Below, one piece after another: positions 48,938 to 59,567 of a stretch of 64,000 nt of DNA (position 1 is the first letter of the stretch; every line of letters starts with the position of its first letter). The notes beneath the pieces were generated by a model that had not been told where the DNA came from, did no database searches, and was given only the letters and a program-made list of their open reading frames with translations. Source of the stretch: Saprospiraceae bacterium (GTDB lineage: Bacteria; Bacteroidota; Bacteroidia; Chitinophagales; Saprospiraceae); NCBI GenBank assembly GCA_016710115.1, contig JADJLN010000011.1, positions 1 to 64,000 of the forward strand, in the 5' to 3' direction. The translations under genes were made by a program, and so were the position numbers.

Positions 48938-51334
48938 TTAGAAACTGGATGGAAATGCTTCTTGCATCATTCGGATGATCTTTTCACAGATATCCTCTGC
49001 ATTGGGTTTGGTAAAATAATCCCCATCAGATCCATAGGGAGTCCGATGCGCGGAAGCGGTAATGGTCACAGGTGCACTGTCCAGGTATTGATATCCGCCC
49101 TGGTTCTCCAATACTTCCTGCATCATATAGGCTGACGCCCCTCCCGGCACATCCTCATCCAGGAAGATGACACGATTGGTCTTGGCGAGGGAATGCACAA
49201 TATGGCCTTCCAGATCAAATGGCAGTAAAGTCTGTACATCGATCAATTCAACACGGATGCCCATCGGTTCCAGCAGAGCAATAGCTTCCTGGGCAATGCG
49301 CACGCACGAACCATAGGTCACGAGTGTCACATGCTCTCCTTCTGCAAGCACTTCTGGTACACCCAGGGGAACGGTAAACACACCCAGATTATCTGGCAGG
49401 GTTTCCTTCAATCGATAACCGTTTAGACACTCAATAACCAATCCCGGATCATCCGATTGGAGCAGTGTATTGTACATGCCAGCAGCCTGGGTCATATTTC
49501 GGGGTACACACACATGGATTCCTCGCAAGGAATGCACCAGCATACCGATTGGCGATCCGGCATGCCAGATCCCTTCCAATCGATGCCCCCGCGTCCTTAT
49601 GATGGCCGGTGCCATTTGCATGCCATTACTTCGATAACGCACAGTGGCGAGATCATCGGACAACGGCTCAAGTCCATAGATCAGATAATCGAGATACTGG
49701 ATTTCTGCCAGGGGGCGCAAACCGCGCATAGCCATCCCGATCGCTTGTCCCATTATGGTCCACTCCCGGATGCCGGCATCAAACACTTTTTCTTCCCCAT
49801 ATTTCATTTGCAAACCGGCGAATCCCTGATTGACATCACCGATCCGTCCGACATCTTCTCCAAATGCAAAAAAACGGGGATCGCGAGCCAGCACCTGATC
49901 GAAAAACGAATTCAGGATCTCAAACCCGCTTTTTACCGGACTGTCACCAGAGTATGCAGGTGGAACCACCGGTATACGCAAGGCAGAAGCAGCACTCTCA
50001 CTATAGAGATGACTGTGAAAAGCCTGGTCCGCCCGGGAGTAGGCCTCTTGGACCAGAGATTTGAGAAGGTCAACAGCATTGTGATCTACACCCTGCCATT
50101 GGATCAACAGTCGACGAGCCAATTTGACCAACTCACTGTACAACGGTGATCGTAAATGGAGCATTTCCTGTTGTGCCTGCGCGAGCCCTGGCAGCGGCAA
50201 GCCCGATGTTTCAGCCTCTTGCAAAACCTGGTCAAGCGCAGTCTGGAATGCCCTGATCGGTTCATTATATTGCGACCAGGCCCGATCCCGGGCTTCCTTC
50301 ACTTCCAGTTTGGCTTTCTCGCGCAGTTGTTCCAATTCCAGTACAGTGGCTATTCCTGGTCGGTCATCCACTCGCCCATTCGTTTGATACAGTCAAATTC
50401 TTCCTCCCCAGGCCAGCCGTTCTTTCGATTTGTATCGTTCATGCGACCCCGAAGTGGAATGACCCTGAGGTTGTGTAACCTCCTTCACGTGGATCAATGC
50501 AGGCTGATGAGTGGTTCGAACATGGTCAGTGACCTCCTGATACACCTTGCACAACGTCGGATAATCCCAGGCCTTTACGGTGACCATGTATATGCCTTCC
50601 CCAATGATATCGCTGTGAAATCCGGAGAGTGCCTTCGAGATACTCTTTTTTGTAGTCTGGTAATCAATCGGTACTGAAATGCCATACCCGTCATCCCAGA
50701 CGGATACAATCATGGGCACCTGTTGCACAGCTGCCGCGTTCATCGTTTCCCAGAAGACACCCTCGGAGGTACTAGCATCGCCGATTGTACAGAAGACGAT
50801 CTCATTCCCATTATCCGAAAAAGAACCGGTTGCTGAAAGCTCTGGATGTTCCCGGTATTTTTTTGATGCCAATGCCAGGCCGAGAGCCCGTGCCATCTGT
50901 CCTGCAGTGCTGGAAATGTCGGCAGAAACATTTCTCATATCCTGATGGGGCAGCCAGTTTCCCTCCCGATCAATCAGTGGTGTCGCATAGTGACTGTTCA
51001 TTTGGCGACCTCCGGAAAATGGATCATTATCCGGGTCAGCATACAATTGGGCAAAATAGGCTTCGATGGTTGACAGGTCCAGTGCAAACATCAAGGTCTG
51101 ATCCCGATAATAACCGGAACGCCAGTCACCTGGTCTGAAAAATTTGGCCAATGCGATCTGAGGTACTTCCTTTCCATCTCCGACGATGCCAAACTTGGCC
51201 TTGCCAGTCAGGACTTCCTTTCTCGCAAGCAAACTGGCTTCCCTGCTGACCAAGGCAATCCAATAGTCGCGCAAGACTTCCTCTTCAAAGGACGATGCGC
51301 GCTGTGTCCGTTCTTCTTGTACCAGTTCTTCCAT
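48938..51334 (-). CDS. 2-oxoacid dehydrogenase E1, fused alpha and beta subunits (two frameshifts)
   Basis: About 798 residues. The first frame (from ATG 51334, MEELVQEERT) is an E1-alpha domain: FRPGDWRSGYYRDQT and the thiamine diphosphate motif CTIGDASTSEG ending near MIVSVWDDGYGIS. The second frame, joined near 50400 and 50370 through EEEFDCIKRMGEW, is E1-beta: FFAFGEDVGRIGDVNQGF, EIQYLDYLIYG and LIDVQTLLPFD. Bacteroidota commonly encode this fused E1 for branched-chain or related 2-oxoacids; the exact substrate is not certain. E2 and E3 are not adjacent. The ATG at 51334 suits the -7 element at 51352-51359 better than the upstream in-frame start at 51379. Confidence 0.87.
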
Positions 51335-51351
51335 GTGGTCAAATTCTTCAA

Positions 51352-51359
51352 CAAAGATA
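51352..51359 (-). promoter_or_regulatory. -7 promoter element of the E1 gene
   Basis: Exact TAnnTTTG (TATCTTTG, minus strand 51359-51352), with TTTC 21 bp upstream as a weak -33. The leader to 51334 is about 13 bases. Confidence 0.5.
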
Positions 51360-51479
51360 AGAAATCTCTGTCCTCTCACCGAAACACATAACTCCTTGTC
51401 ATCCAGCGACTGACATCCTCTTAACTGATCATTAACAGCGATCTGCCATCATAAATTTCCCTTCCAAAAGCCATTCCCC

Positions 51480-51487
51480 TATTTTTG
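51480..51487 (+). promoter_or_regulatory. -7 promoter element of the DUF1573 gene
   Basis: Exact TAnnTTTG (TATTTTTG). It rules out the upstream TTG start at 51485 and supports translation from 51518 (or 51509). Confidence 0.5.
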
Positions 51488-51517
51488 TCATATCGATTCA
51501 CCAAAAAAATGCTGGCG

Positions 51518-51958
51518 ATGAAAAAATTATTGAGTCTGCTTTTATTTCTGGGAATGGCAACCTTCACCTTTGCCCAGACTGATGCGGCCACAGGTCCATC
51601 CATGAAGTTCGAAACAATTGAAATTGATTATGGTACAATCGATCAGGGTGCTGACGGTGTACGCAAGTTTATGTTTACCAATACAGGCACAGAGCCTTTG
51701 GTCATCAAGAATGCACGCGGCAGTTGCGGCTGTACAGTTCCAACCTGGCCAAAAGAGCCTGTTATGCCGGGTGAAACGGCCTCTGTTGATGTTCGTTACG
51801 ATACCAATCGCGTGGGCAAATTCACCAAAACGGTGACGTTGACAACCAACGAGACCATCGGCACACGGATGCTGACCATCAAAGGAGACATCCTGAAGAA
51901 AGATGCTGAGCAAGCTGTACCAGCAAGCAAGCCAAGCATCCTGAAGGACGGCCAATAA
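51518..51958 (+). CDS. DUF1573 exported protein
   Basis: 146 residues from the ATG at 51518: signal peptide MKKLLSLLLFLGMATFTFAQ, then one DUF1573 immunoglobulin-like domain with FETIEIDYGTIDQG, FMFTNTGTEPLVI, ARGSCGCTVP and the closing VTLTTNE. The CGC motif and the -TNTG- strand are family hallmarks. The family is abundant in Bacteroidota and probably acts in the periplasm or at the surface; its role is not established. It is monocistronic, with its own promoter and a strong terminator at 51981. Confidence 0.92.
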   Translation: MKKLLSLLLFLGMATFTFAQTDAATGPSMKFETIEIDYGTIDQGADGVRKFMFTNTGTEPLVIKNARGSCGCTVPTWPKEPVMPGETASVDVRYDTNRVGKFTKTVTLTTNETIGTRMLTIKGDILKKDAEQAVPASKPSILKDGQ

Positions 51959-51980
51959 GACCAGAACTTCACTTTATAGA

Positions 51981-52025
51981 ACCCCCTGATCTGGCAGATG
52001 CCCGGTCAGGGGGTTTTCTTTTTTT
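51981..52025 (+). terminator. Intrinsic terminator after the DUF1573 gene
   Basis: Stem ACCCCCTGA / TCAGGGGGT with a 16-base loop, followed by a T-rich tail (TTTTCTTTTTTT). Confidence 0.85.
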
Positions 52026-52066
52026 CATAGCCCGACAAACCTGTACTTTGCATGCAAAACCGAAGT

Positions 52067-54280
52067 ATGGCCATCCTCCGCTTCCTTCTGGCCACTGTGG
52101 CTACAATCACACTGATCTATTTTCTCGATCATCGCATGCAGGCTGGCGAGAACATGCTGCCCCCATTGGGCCGGTTTTTCTCGCCACAACACGGATTCTG
52201 GCTGAATGCGGAACCGCTTGACCAACGTCTCCCCATCGAGAGATCATTCTGGAAGGACTGGAAGGCGACATTTCCATCCTGTTCAATGATCAGCTGGTTC
52301 CCCATATTTATGCGGACAATGCTCGTGATGCAGCTTTTGCACAAGGCTACATTGCAGCCATGTTGCGTCTTTTCCAAATGGATCTGAGCACACGAGCACC
52401 TTTGGGCCGTCTCTCGGAAATCCTGGGTGAGCGCACACTTGAATACGATCTCGGCCAACGTCGAAAAGGCATTCCTGAAGCTGCAGAGCGTCTTGCTGCC
52501 AGCTGGGAAGCTGACCCTACAGTCCGACCGGTCATCCAGGCTTTCACCGACGGTGTGAATGCCTGGATTGGAAGTCTCGATCCACGGCAGTATCCACTGG
52601 AATTCAAATTGCTGGATTATCAGCCGGAGAACTGGACATGTTTGGAGCTATCAGGACTGGCTCCCTGAAAGCGACCCGGGAATTGGCAGCAACAATTGGG
52701 CCTTGCGGCCTTCCAAGACCAAGAACCAACTGACCATCCTGTGTAATGATCCTCACCTGACCCTGACCTTGCCCTCCATCTGGTTGGAAATGCAGATCTC
52801 CACACCAGAGTCTTCCGCTTATGGCGTAGCCTTCCCGCCCTTGCCCGGGGTGTCTATCGGATTCAGCAAGGATGCTGCCTGGGGGTTTACCAATGCCGGC
52901 CATGATGTGATGGATTGGTATACTGTCCAATGGACAGATCCGGCAAAAACCACTTATTTACTGGATGGACAGGAAACCAGAGCCACCCTGCGACAGGAAA
53001 TTGTCACTGTTCGTGGACGGGAAGAACCTGTTCTGGATACAGTCCGATTCACTGTTTGGGGACCAGTACCCAATCTGAAGGCCGGGACTTCCGGAGCAGA
53101 TCTGGCAATGCACTGGCTGCCCCTGCAGGATATCGATAACAAAATGGTTCTGCCGTTTTCTGAAATCAACCGGGCCAGCACACTGGCTCAATGGCTTGCC
53201 CCGCTTCAAACCTATGATGCGCCCATGCAGAATGCGCTGTTCGCAACCTCCACGGGTGATGTTGCCCTACGGGTGAGTGGAAAAATACCGCTTCGCAACG
53301 GAACGGACGGGCGCCTGGTGCAAGATGGCTCCCGATCCCAGTTTGGTTGGATCGGTGCCATTCCGGATGAAGACAATCCTCTCGTGATCAATCCGCCTCA
53401 GGGCTTTATCGCCTCTGCCAATCAGCAATCCACTGATGATCATTTTGCCTATCCGTATTATGGAATTTTTGAGGATTGGCGCGGACGATACCTCAATCAA
53501 CAGTTGCGGTCCAGGGATTCCCTGACCGTCGAAGACATGATGGCGCTTCAGTCTGACAATACGAGTCTGTTTGCAGCAGAGGCGATTCCAGTATACATGA
53601 CCCTGATCGATTCAGCCAAACTGAATAGGCAACAACATGGCGCCTTGTCTTCTCTGGGCAACTGGAATCGACGATATGAGGCTCTTGAATCCATGCCACT
53701 CTTGTTCGAGCTGTGGCATGCTGAGGTAGACAGCATGACCTGGGATGAATTCTATGCGATACGGGACAGTCTGCCTGTCGAAATTCCGGAAGAATGGGTC
53801 CTACTCGATCTGATGCAGTCCCATCCCCAGTTGGCCTGGTTCGATCAAAAAAAGACGACAACAGTTGAAACAGCAAAGGATATCGTCACCCTGGCCTTTC
53901 AGCGAGCTTTTGCCAGGTTTACCCAACTCTCCAATGAAGGAAAAGACTCCTGGTCTGCATACAAATCAACGGATATCATGCACCTGGCACGCATCCCGGC
54001 ATTTTCTGCCATGGATCTGGAATTGGGAGGCAATCGATTTGCATTGAATGCCATCACCTCCACAAATGGACCTTCCTGGCGCATGATTGTTGAGTTGGGG
54101 CCAGAGGTCCGGGCTTTCGGCATTTATCCTGGTGGCCAATCTGGCAATCCGGGAAGTTCCTATTATCGCCATTTTCTCCCGATCTGGCAAAAAGGCGAAT
54201 ACCGGACGTTGAAAATTCGCTCGAAGGAAGATGTCCAAAATGATGATCCGATCCTTTCCCTGACCCTGAAAAACAATTAG
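52067..54280 (+). CDS. Penicillin acylase family (Ntn-hydrolase) amidase, two frameshifts
   Basis: About 737 residues in three frames joined near 52245 and 52650. It begins with a hydrophobic export or anchor segment (MAILRFLLATVATITLIYF). The alpha-chain part contains ISILFNDQLVPHIYADNARD, then AFAQGYIAAMLRLFQMD. The autocatalytic site is GSNNWAL, where Ser becomes the N-terminal nucleophile of the beta chain, followed by CNDPHL and LPGVSIGFSKDAAWGFTN. Members hydrolyse amides such as beta-lactam side chains, acyl-homoserine lactones or peptides; the substrate here is unknown. It is expected in the periplasm. A small membrane-protein gene follows after 3 bases. Confidence 0.88.
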
Positions 54281-54283
54281 ACC

Positions 54284-54649
54284 ATGTTCAGATTCCTTGC
54301 TGTCACTCTGACCATTATGGCACTGACCTTTCTTTCCGGCCCGTGGCTTCCCTGGTGGACGATTGCTCCCCTGGCGGCTGGAGTGTGCTTTCTGATTCGA
54401 TCTCGCCCGATGAAAGCGCTTGCGCAAGGTGTCGTTGCAGGCGGTTTGCTTTGGGGTGGTCTCGCTTTTTTTCGTGATCAGGCAAATGATCACCTGCTCA
54501 GTAGTCAGATCGGTACACTTTTCCAGGGTGTATCTCCGGCAGTGGTCATTGCCATAACTGCAGTGCTTGGCGGTCTGGTTGCAGGGTTGGGCGCTCTCAC
54601 CGGTGCCAGCCTTCGTGAGGTTTTTCAGGTCCGGCATTCTCGTTTATAA
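54284..54649 (+). CDS. Small integral membrane protein, unknown function
   Basis: 121 residues with three to four hydrophobic segments (FLAVTLTIMALTFLSG, WWTIAPLAAGVCFLI, VVAGGLLWGGLAFF, VVIAITAVLGGLVAGLGAL). No charged catalytic motif is visible. It begins 3 bases after the penicillin acylase gene and is certainly in the same transcript. I do not know its function. Confidence 0.75.
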   Translation: MFRFLAVTLTIMALTFLSGPWLPWWTIAPLAAGVCFLIRSRPMKALAQGVVAGGLLWGGLAFFRDQANDHLLSSQIGTLFQGVSPAVVIAITAVLGGLVAGLGALTGASLREVFQVRHSRL

Positions 54650-54689
54650 GTATTTTTTAAAATTGTATTTTTTTTATAAGATAATAATC

Positions 54690-54697
54690 TATATTTG
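54690..54697 (+). promoter_or_regulatory. -7 promoter element in front of the candidate RNA
   Basis: Exact TAnnTTTG (TATATTTG) in a strongly AT-rich stretch (54650-54700). A TTG at 54663-54665 is 24 bp upstream, slightly long for a -33 element. Confidence 0.6.
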
Positions 54698-54702
54698 CAT
54701 GG

Positions 54703-54895
54703 CTGCGCAAGCAAGCCGCTGACATCCTTTCCCAGATGTTGGTTCGGGTGCAATGCACCGATAATCCCTATGAACATTCTGATTCTCTTGCCCGGTCATC
54801 CCAAAGACCGGTTCTGAAGCAATTCAGGCTTACCCCAACCGATTGAAGGCGAGAGAATCCCTGCATGAAAGGCCGTCAACTTGACGGCCTTTTCA
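54703..54895 (+). ncRNA. Candidate structured RNA (or leader of tex-pbpC), family not recognised
   Basis: About 190 bases bounded by a consensus promoter element and an intrinsic terminator. The core folds as a three-way junction. Closing helix: 54781-54791 with 54849-54859 (arm GATTCTCTTGC; the opposite arm contains GAGAGAATC). First hairpin: CCGGTC 54792-54797 with GACCGG 54806-54811. Second hairpin: CTGAA 54814-54818 with TTCAG 54823-54827, capped by the GNRA tetraloop GCAA. Upstream, GGTGC and GCACC form another hairpin (about 54748-54760). The terminator stem is AAAGGCCGTCAA with TTGACGGCCTTT (54868-54892). No tmRNA, RNase P, SRP or known riboswitch signature is seen; 6S RNA is possible from size only. 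A 15-codon ORF (54770-54817) overlaps the core and could instead be a leader peptide. Tex begins 39 bases beyond. Confidence 0.5.
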
Positions 54896-54933
54896 TTTTC
54901 CTGGTGCTGCTCCAGTCCCTACCTTTGCCGTTC

Positions 54934-57072
54934 ATGAATCAGCCCGACCTCCACTTTTTCAGCCAGCGAATAGCCGCGGAAACAAACCTGCCCAATCCGG
55001 CCATCCTGCGTGTACTATCACTTTTTGCCGAAGGTTCTTCACTGCCCTTTATCGCTCGTTATCGCAAAGAGGCCACCGGTGGATTGGACGAACTGGAACT
55101 CAGTCTGATCCAGCGAGCACATGTCCGATTGACTGAATTGGTGGCCCGAAAGGAACACATCTGCAAAACCATCGAAGAAGCCGGTGCAATGACACCCGAA
55201 CTGCACCGACTTATCCAGGACACCTGGGATCCGACCTCGCTGGAAGATCTCTTTCTGCCTTACAAAAAGAAACGAAAGACCAGGGCCAGTATCGCTCGCG
55301 ACAGGGGCCTGGAACCCCTGGCCATGATCATTCGGGATCACCGCACCCGCGATCTTTCCGCAGCAGCTGCGCCGTTTCTGGGTCCAGAGGTACCCGATAC
55401 GGAATCCGCCTTATCCGGAGCACGAGACATCCTGGCAGAGTGGATCAGTGATGATGGATCCAATCGGGAACGATTGCGTGAAAGACTTTGGAAAGAGGGT
55501 CAGTTGGAAGCCAAAAAAACGAATAAGGAGCATCCGGAAAAGAAAGTTTCGGGATTACTTTGACTATTCCGAGTCGATTCGCAAGATCCCATCCCATCGA
55601 TTCCTGGCTGCCCGACGTGGTGAAAAGAAGGTGTACTCCGCATCCATGTCCGTCTTCCCGAACCGGCATTGTTTGTTGATCGGCTGGCTCGTCATGCGAT
55701 CAAATACCCGGGTGTTTGCGGAGATCAAATGCGGATGGCCGTCGAAGACAGTTTTCACCGGTTGCTCATGCCATCACTTGAAAATGAGCTGCTGACCGAA
55801 TTGCAAGGCCGGATGGAAGATGATGCCATCATCGTATTTTCTCAAAATCTCAAACAGCTTCTTCTGGCGCCCCCGCTGCCAGTGCCAACTCTGGCACTTG
55901 ACCCCGGATATCGTACCGGATGTAAAGTTGCCTGCCTGAATGCCCGGGGAGACCTCGTGCATTCTTCATCCATCTATCCACTTCCTCCCCAGCAGGAACG
56001 CGACGCAGCAGCCAGCCATCTCGAACTGCTGATCGGGAAACACGACATACAAGCCATTGCTGTGGGTGACGGGACAGGTGGCAAGGAAGTCATGAGCTGG
56101 GTCAGAAGTTTGCCCAGTGCCCCCCGATTGGATATCTATCTGGTCAGTGAAAGCGGGGCTTCGATCTATTCCGCTTCCGATGTCGCCCGTGAGGAGTTTC
56201 CAGATCTAGATCTGACCTTTCGCAGTGCGGCATCGATCGGCCGTCGTCTGATGGATCCCCTCGCTGAACTGGTCAAAATCGAACCCAAATCCATCGGGGT
56301 CGGACAGTATCAGCACGATGTTCATCAAGGTAAGTTGAAACAGTCTCTGGAGGAAACAACCCAATTTGCAGTCAATCAGGTGGGTGTTCAGGTCAATACC
56401 GCCAGCGAACACCTTCTGCGTCATGTCGCAGGACTGGGACCCGTTCTGGCCAGGAACATCATCCAACATCGGCAGGTTATCGGCCAGTTTTCAAGCCGGG
56501 CCCAATTGCGTGAGGTCGATCGGATGGGTGCCAAAACATTCGAACAATGCGCAGGATTCCTCCGCATCCGCAATGGCAGGCATCCACTGGACAATACTGG
56601 AATACACCCGGAACGATACAAGCTGGTCGAAGAAATGGCAGATGAACTGGGCATAACCCTGGAGACACTACTCTCAAAGAGTGAAGTAATCGATCAAATT
56701 CCATGGACCAGATACGTCAAGGGAGATGTAGGGTTACCCACGCTTCGCGACATCGAGCAGGAATTGAAGCGTCCCGGACATGATCCGAGAGGCAGGGCAC
56801 AACATATTCATTTCGCTGATTCTTTGCGGGATATCAACGACATCCATCCGGCATGGTCCTGCCGAGGACTCATCAGCAATGTGACCAATTTCGGGGCCTT
56901 TGTCCATCTCGGCATCAAGGAAGATGGCATGATCCATATTTCCCAATTGACAGATCGGTTTATACGCCATCCTTCGGAGGTCGTCCAGTTGCAGCAACCT
57001 GTCCAAGTCAAAGTGCTGAGTGTCGACATTCCGAGAAAACGGATCGACCTGTCGATGAAAGCGATCTCATGA
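54934..57072 (+). CDS. tex: Tex-type RNA-binding transcription accessory protein (two frameshifts)
   Basis: About 712 residues over three frames joined near 55540 and 55650. Order of parts: N-terminal helical Tex domain (FIARYRKEATGGLDE), the segment YFDYSESIRKIPSHRFLAA, a YqgF/RNase H-like domain (LALDPGYRTGCKVA), helix-hairpin-helix DNA-binding repeats (VAGLGPVLARNIIQHR) and a C-terminal S1 RNA-binding domain (GLISNVTNFGAFVHLG). Tex proteins bind nucleic acid and affect transcription and stress tolerance. The ATG at 54934 (MNQPDLHFF) is used; codons back to 54865 overlap the terminator. The stop overlaps the pbpC start as ATGA. Confidence 0.92.
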
Positions 57073-59402
57073 ACGGACGGCCTGGTTGGTTACAAAAGGC
57101 TTCCCATCGATCAATATGGGCTTCAGGAGGAATTACCCTGGTCGTCTTGTGCTGGTTGTTGTGGCCCATCCGGTTGACAGAAGATCCGTTGTCCCTGATG
57201 CTCACGGATAAGGATGAACACCTCCTGGACGCACGAATTGCCCTTGACGGGCAATGGCGATTTGAAGGAACTGACCTGATCCCGGAAAAATTCGAACTTG
57301 CCTTATTGACGTATGAAGACAGATGGTATTACTGGCACCCCGGTTTCAACCCGGTCAGCATGGTCAATGCCCTGGTGACGAATATCCGGTCAGGGCATAT
57401 CCGAAGAGGAGGAAGTACAATTACCATGCAGCTGGTCCGACTTTCCCGCAAGGGAAAAGGACGGACCTATCGCGAAAAATGGATCGAATTGACCACGGCT
57501 ATCCGATTGACCTGCCAGCAATCGAAGACGGCAATCCTTCGGAAATATATCCAGGCGGCGCCTTTCGGCGGCAATGTGGTCGGTCTGGAAGCGGCAGCCT
57601 GGAGGTATTATGGAAAGCCTCCCTCTTTGCTGAGCTGGGGTGAAGCCGCTACCTGGCGGTCCTTCCGGAACAGTCCAGCCTTAATCCATCCCGGGCGCAA
57701 TCGCCAGGCACTGCAACAGAAACGGGATGCCCTGCTCAGACCGAATGGTTGAAGCCGGCCATCTGTCGGCTGAATCCGCTGAACGGGCACGTGAGGAGGT
57801 CATTCCTACGGTTGCTGTGTCCCTTCCACAGCGTGCCCCCGAATTGGCCACGACCCTGGGAAAAAGATCAACCGGTCGCATCCGAACGACCCTGGATGGT
57901 AGTCTGCAGGATGCAGCCCGAGCTGTGATGCTCCGTCATCACGACAGACTGGCGGGTAATTCCATTGAGAATCAGGCCGTCATTATTGTTGACAACAGCA
58001 CCCTTCAGGTGATGGTCTATGCTGGCAACAGCCCGGCAGCCGGTATTCGGGGTGGTGATGTTGATATTCTTCAGGCTCCCCGCAGTCCCGGATCGACGCT
58101 CAAACCGCTTCTCTATGCGTGTGCGCTGGACGCAGGTTTGATCTGGCCCGGCAGTCTGTTGCCGGATATCCCGACACAATATGGCTCATACAGACCTGAA
58201 AACTACAACCGTCAATTCCAGGGCATTATTCCATCCATGGAAGCCATCGCAGCGTCCCTCAATGTGCCCATGGTCAGACTCCTCAAGGAATTCGGAATCG
58301 ATCCATTCCTGCGAAAGTTGCAATCATTTGGATTGAACACCCTCAACCGTTCGGCTGATCATTATGGTCTTTCTGATCCTTGGCGGAGGAGAGGTACGGT
58401 TATTCGACCTTGTCCAGATCTACGCTGCGATAGCTCACCAACCTGGCACATCGGTTGATCACGCTGAGGGTCAGCCTGGCTACCTGCTTTCGGCTTGGGA
58501 TATCCCTCCTGAAGGCATTCCCAAGGACCTGCCATCACCAGGTTCCTGTTGGCAAATGATGGAAGCAATGCGCTTACCGGATCGTCCTGAAGGCCCAGGA
58601 AAACTGGACCTACTTCGAATCCTCCCGGATCATTGCCTGGAAGACCGGCACCAGTTTCGGATTCAAGGATGCCTGGGCCATTGGGGTCACACCGGAATAC
58701 ACGATTGGCGTATGGGTGGGGAATGCCGATGGTGAACCCCGGCCCGAACTCATCGGCCTCAAAGCTGCCGCTCCTCTGATGTTTGATCTCTTTGAGCTGT
58801 TGCCACAGACGACCTGGTTTTCACCACCCCTGGACGAGCTGGAATACCAATCCTGTTGTTCCTTTTCAGGATTTCCTGCAGGTCCGTTCTGTCCGAATGA
58901 TACCATCCTGGTACCTTATCGAACGCTTCGCCCCCCTGTCTGTGACTACCATCAGGAAATCTTCCTGGATCCCTCTTCCGGTTTGCGCATAAACAGTACG
59001 TGCGGGATTCCTGAACTGGCCGTGCGGAAGACTATCGTCATCCTGCCGCCATTAGAGGAATATTATTATCGTCTTCGCCATCCGGAGTTTGGTTCCATTC
59101 CAGCATTGGCGCCCCATTGTACAGAACGGCAGGATCTGAATCCGATCCAGTGGATCTATCCTGCCGAGTTTACACGAGTGATTCTGCCTACAGATCTCAA
59201 CGGAAAACGTCAATCCTTACTCTTGCGCGCAACACACCGTGATGCAGATGCCGTACTATACTGGCATCTGGATGATATCTTTCTGGGACAAACAAGGCAG
59301 GAACATTCCTGGACAATTCAACCCGAGGCTGGACTGCATCTATTGACGCTGGTTGATGCCGCGGGTAACCGGGCCAGCCAGCAACTTCGGGTTCAGGACT
59401 AA
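57069..59402 (+). CDS. pbpC: Penicillin-binding protein 1C (three frameshifts)
   Basis: A class A peptidoglycan synthase of about 777 residues in four frames joined near 57740, 58375 and 58570. After one membrane anchor (GGITLVVLCWLLWPI) come the glycosyltransferase domain (LLTYEDRWYYWHPGFN with the catalytic Glu, RRGGSTITMQLVRL), the transpeptidase domain (SxxK in PGSTLKPLL, SLN, and KTGT in AWKTGTSFG) and the C-terminal BiPBP_C domain (about 660-777). In many bacteria pbpC sits beside an alpha-2-macroglobulin gene; here it is coupled to tex by a 4-base overlap. All motifs survive, so the breaks look like sequence error. Confidence 0.92.
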
Positions 59403-59438
59403 AAAAAATCCTACACCAGGGGGAAACTTGGTGTAGGA
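59401..59438 (-). terminator. Intrinsic terminator of the peptide-kinase transcript
   Basis: On the minus strand TCCTACACCA and TGGTGTAGGA form a perfect 10-bp stem with a 10-base loop, followed by eight T (59408-59401). It is the only clear terminator downstream of the kinase gene. The intervening gap also holds a second hairpin (59526-59553: CCTCA/TGAGG outside GAAACCG/CGGTTTC) without a T tail. Confidence 0.8.
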
Positions 59439-59567
59439 CCCAACAAACATACTATGAGAAAACCGTTTCAAAGATGGCTTTCCTCACGTGTCGGGTCAAG
59501 GAGTAATTCGAATATGGAGGGGTAGCCTCAGAAACCGGTCGGTTTCGTTGAGGAAACGGTAAATTCG

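Noticed and set aside
52067..54280. Acyl-homoserine-lactone quorum-quenching acylase
   Set aside because: The Ntn-hydrolase family is clear, but substrate specificity cannot be read from sequence and no supporting neighbour exists.
54703..54895. tmRNA, RNase P RNA, SRP RNA, cobalamin or SAM riboswitch
   Set aside because: None of their conserved core sequences could be found; left as an unassigned structured RNA.
59454..59525. A 23-codon plus-strand ORF (MRKPFQRW and onward) after pbpC
   Set aside because: It lies downstream of a hairpin that terminates the opposite strand, has no leader or membrane character and is too short to support.
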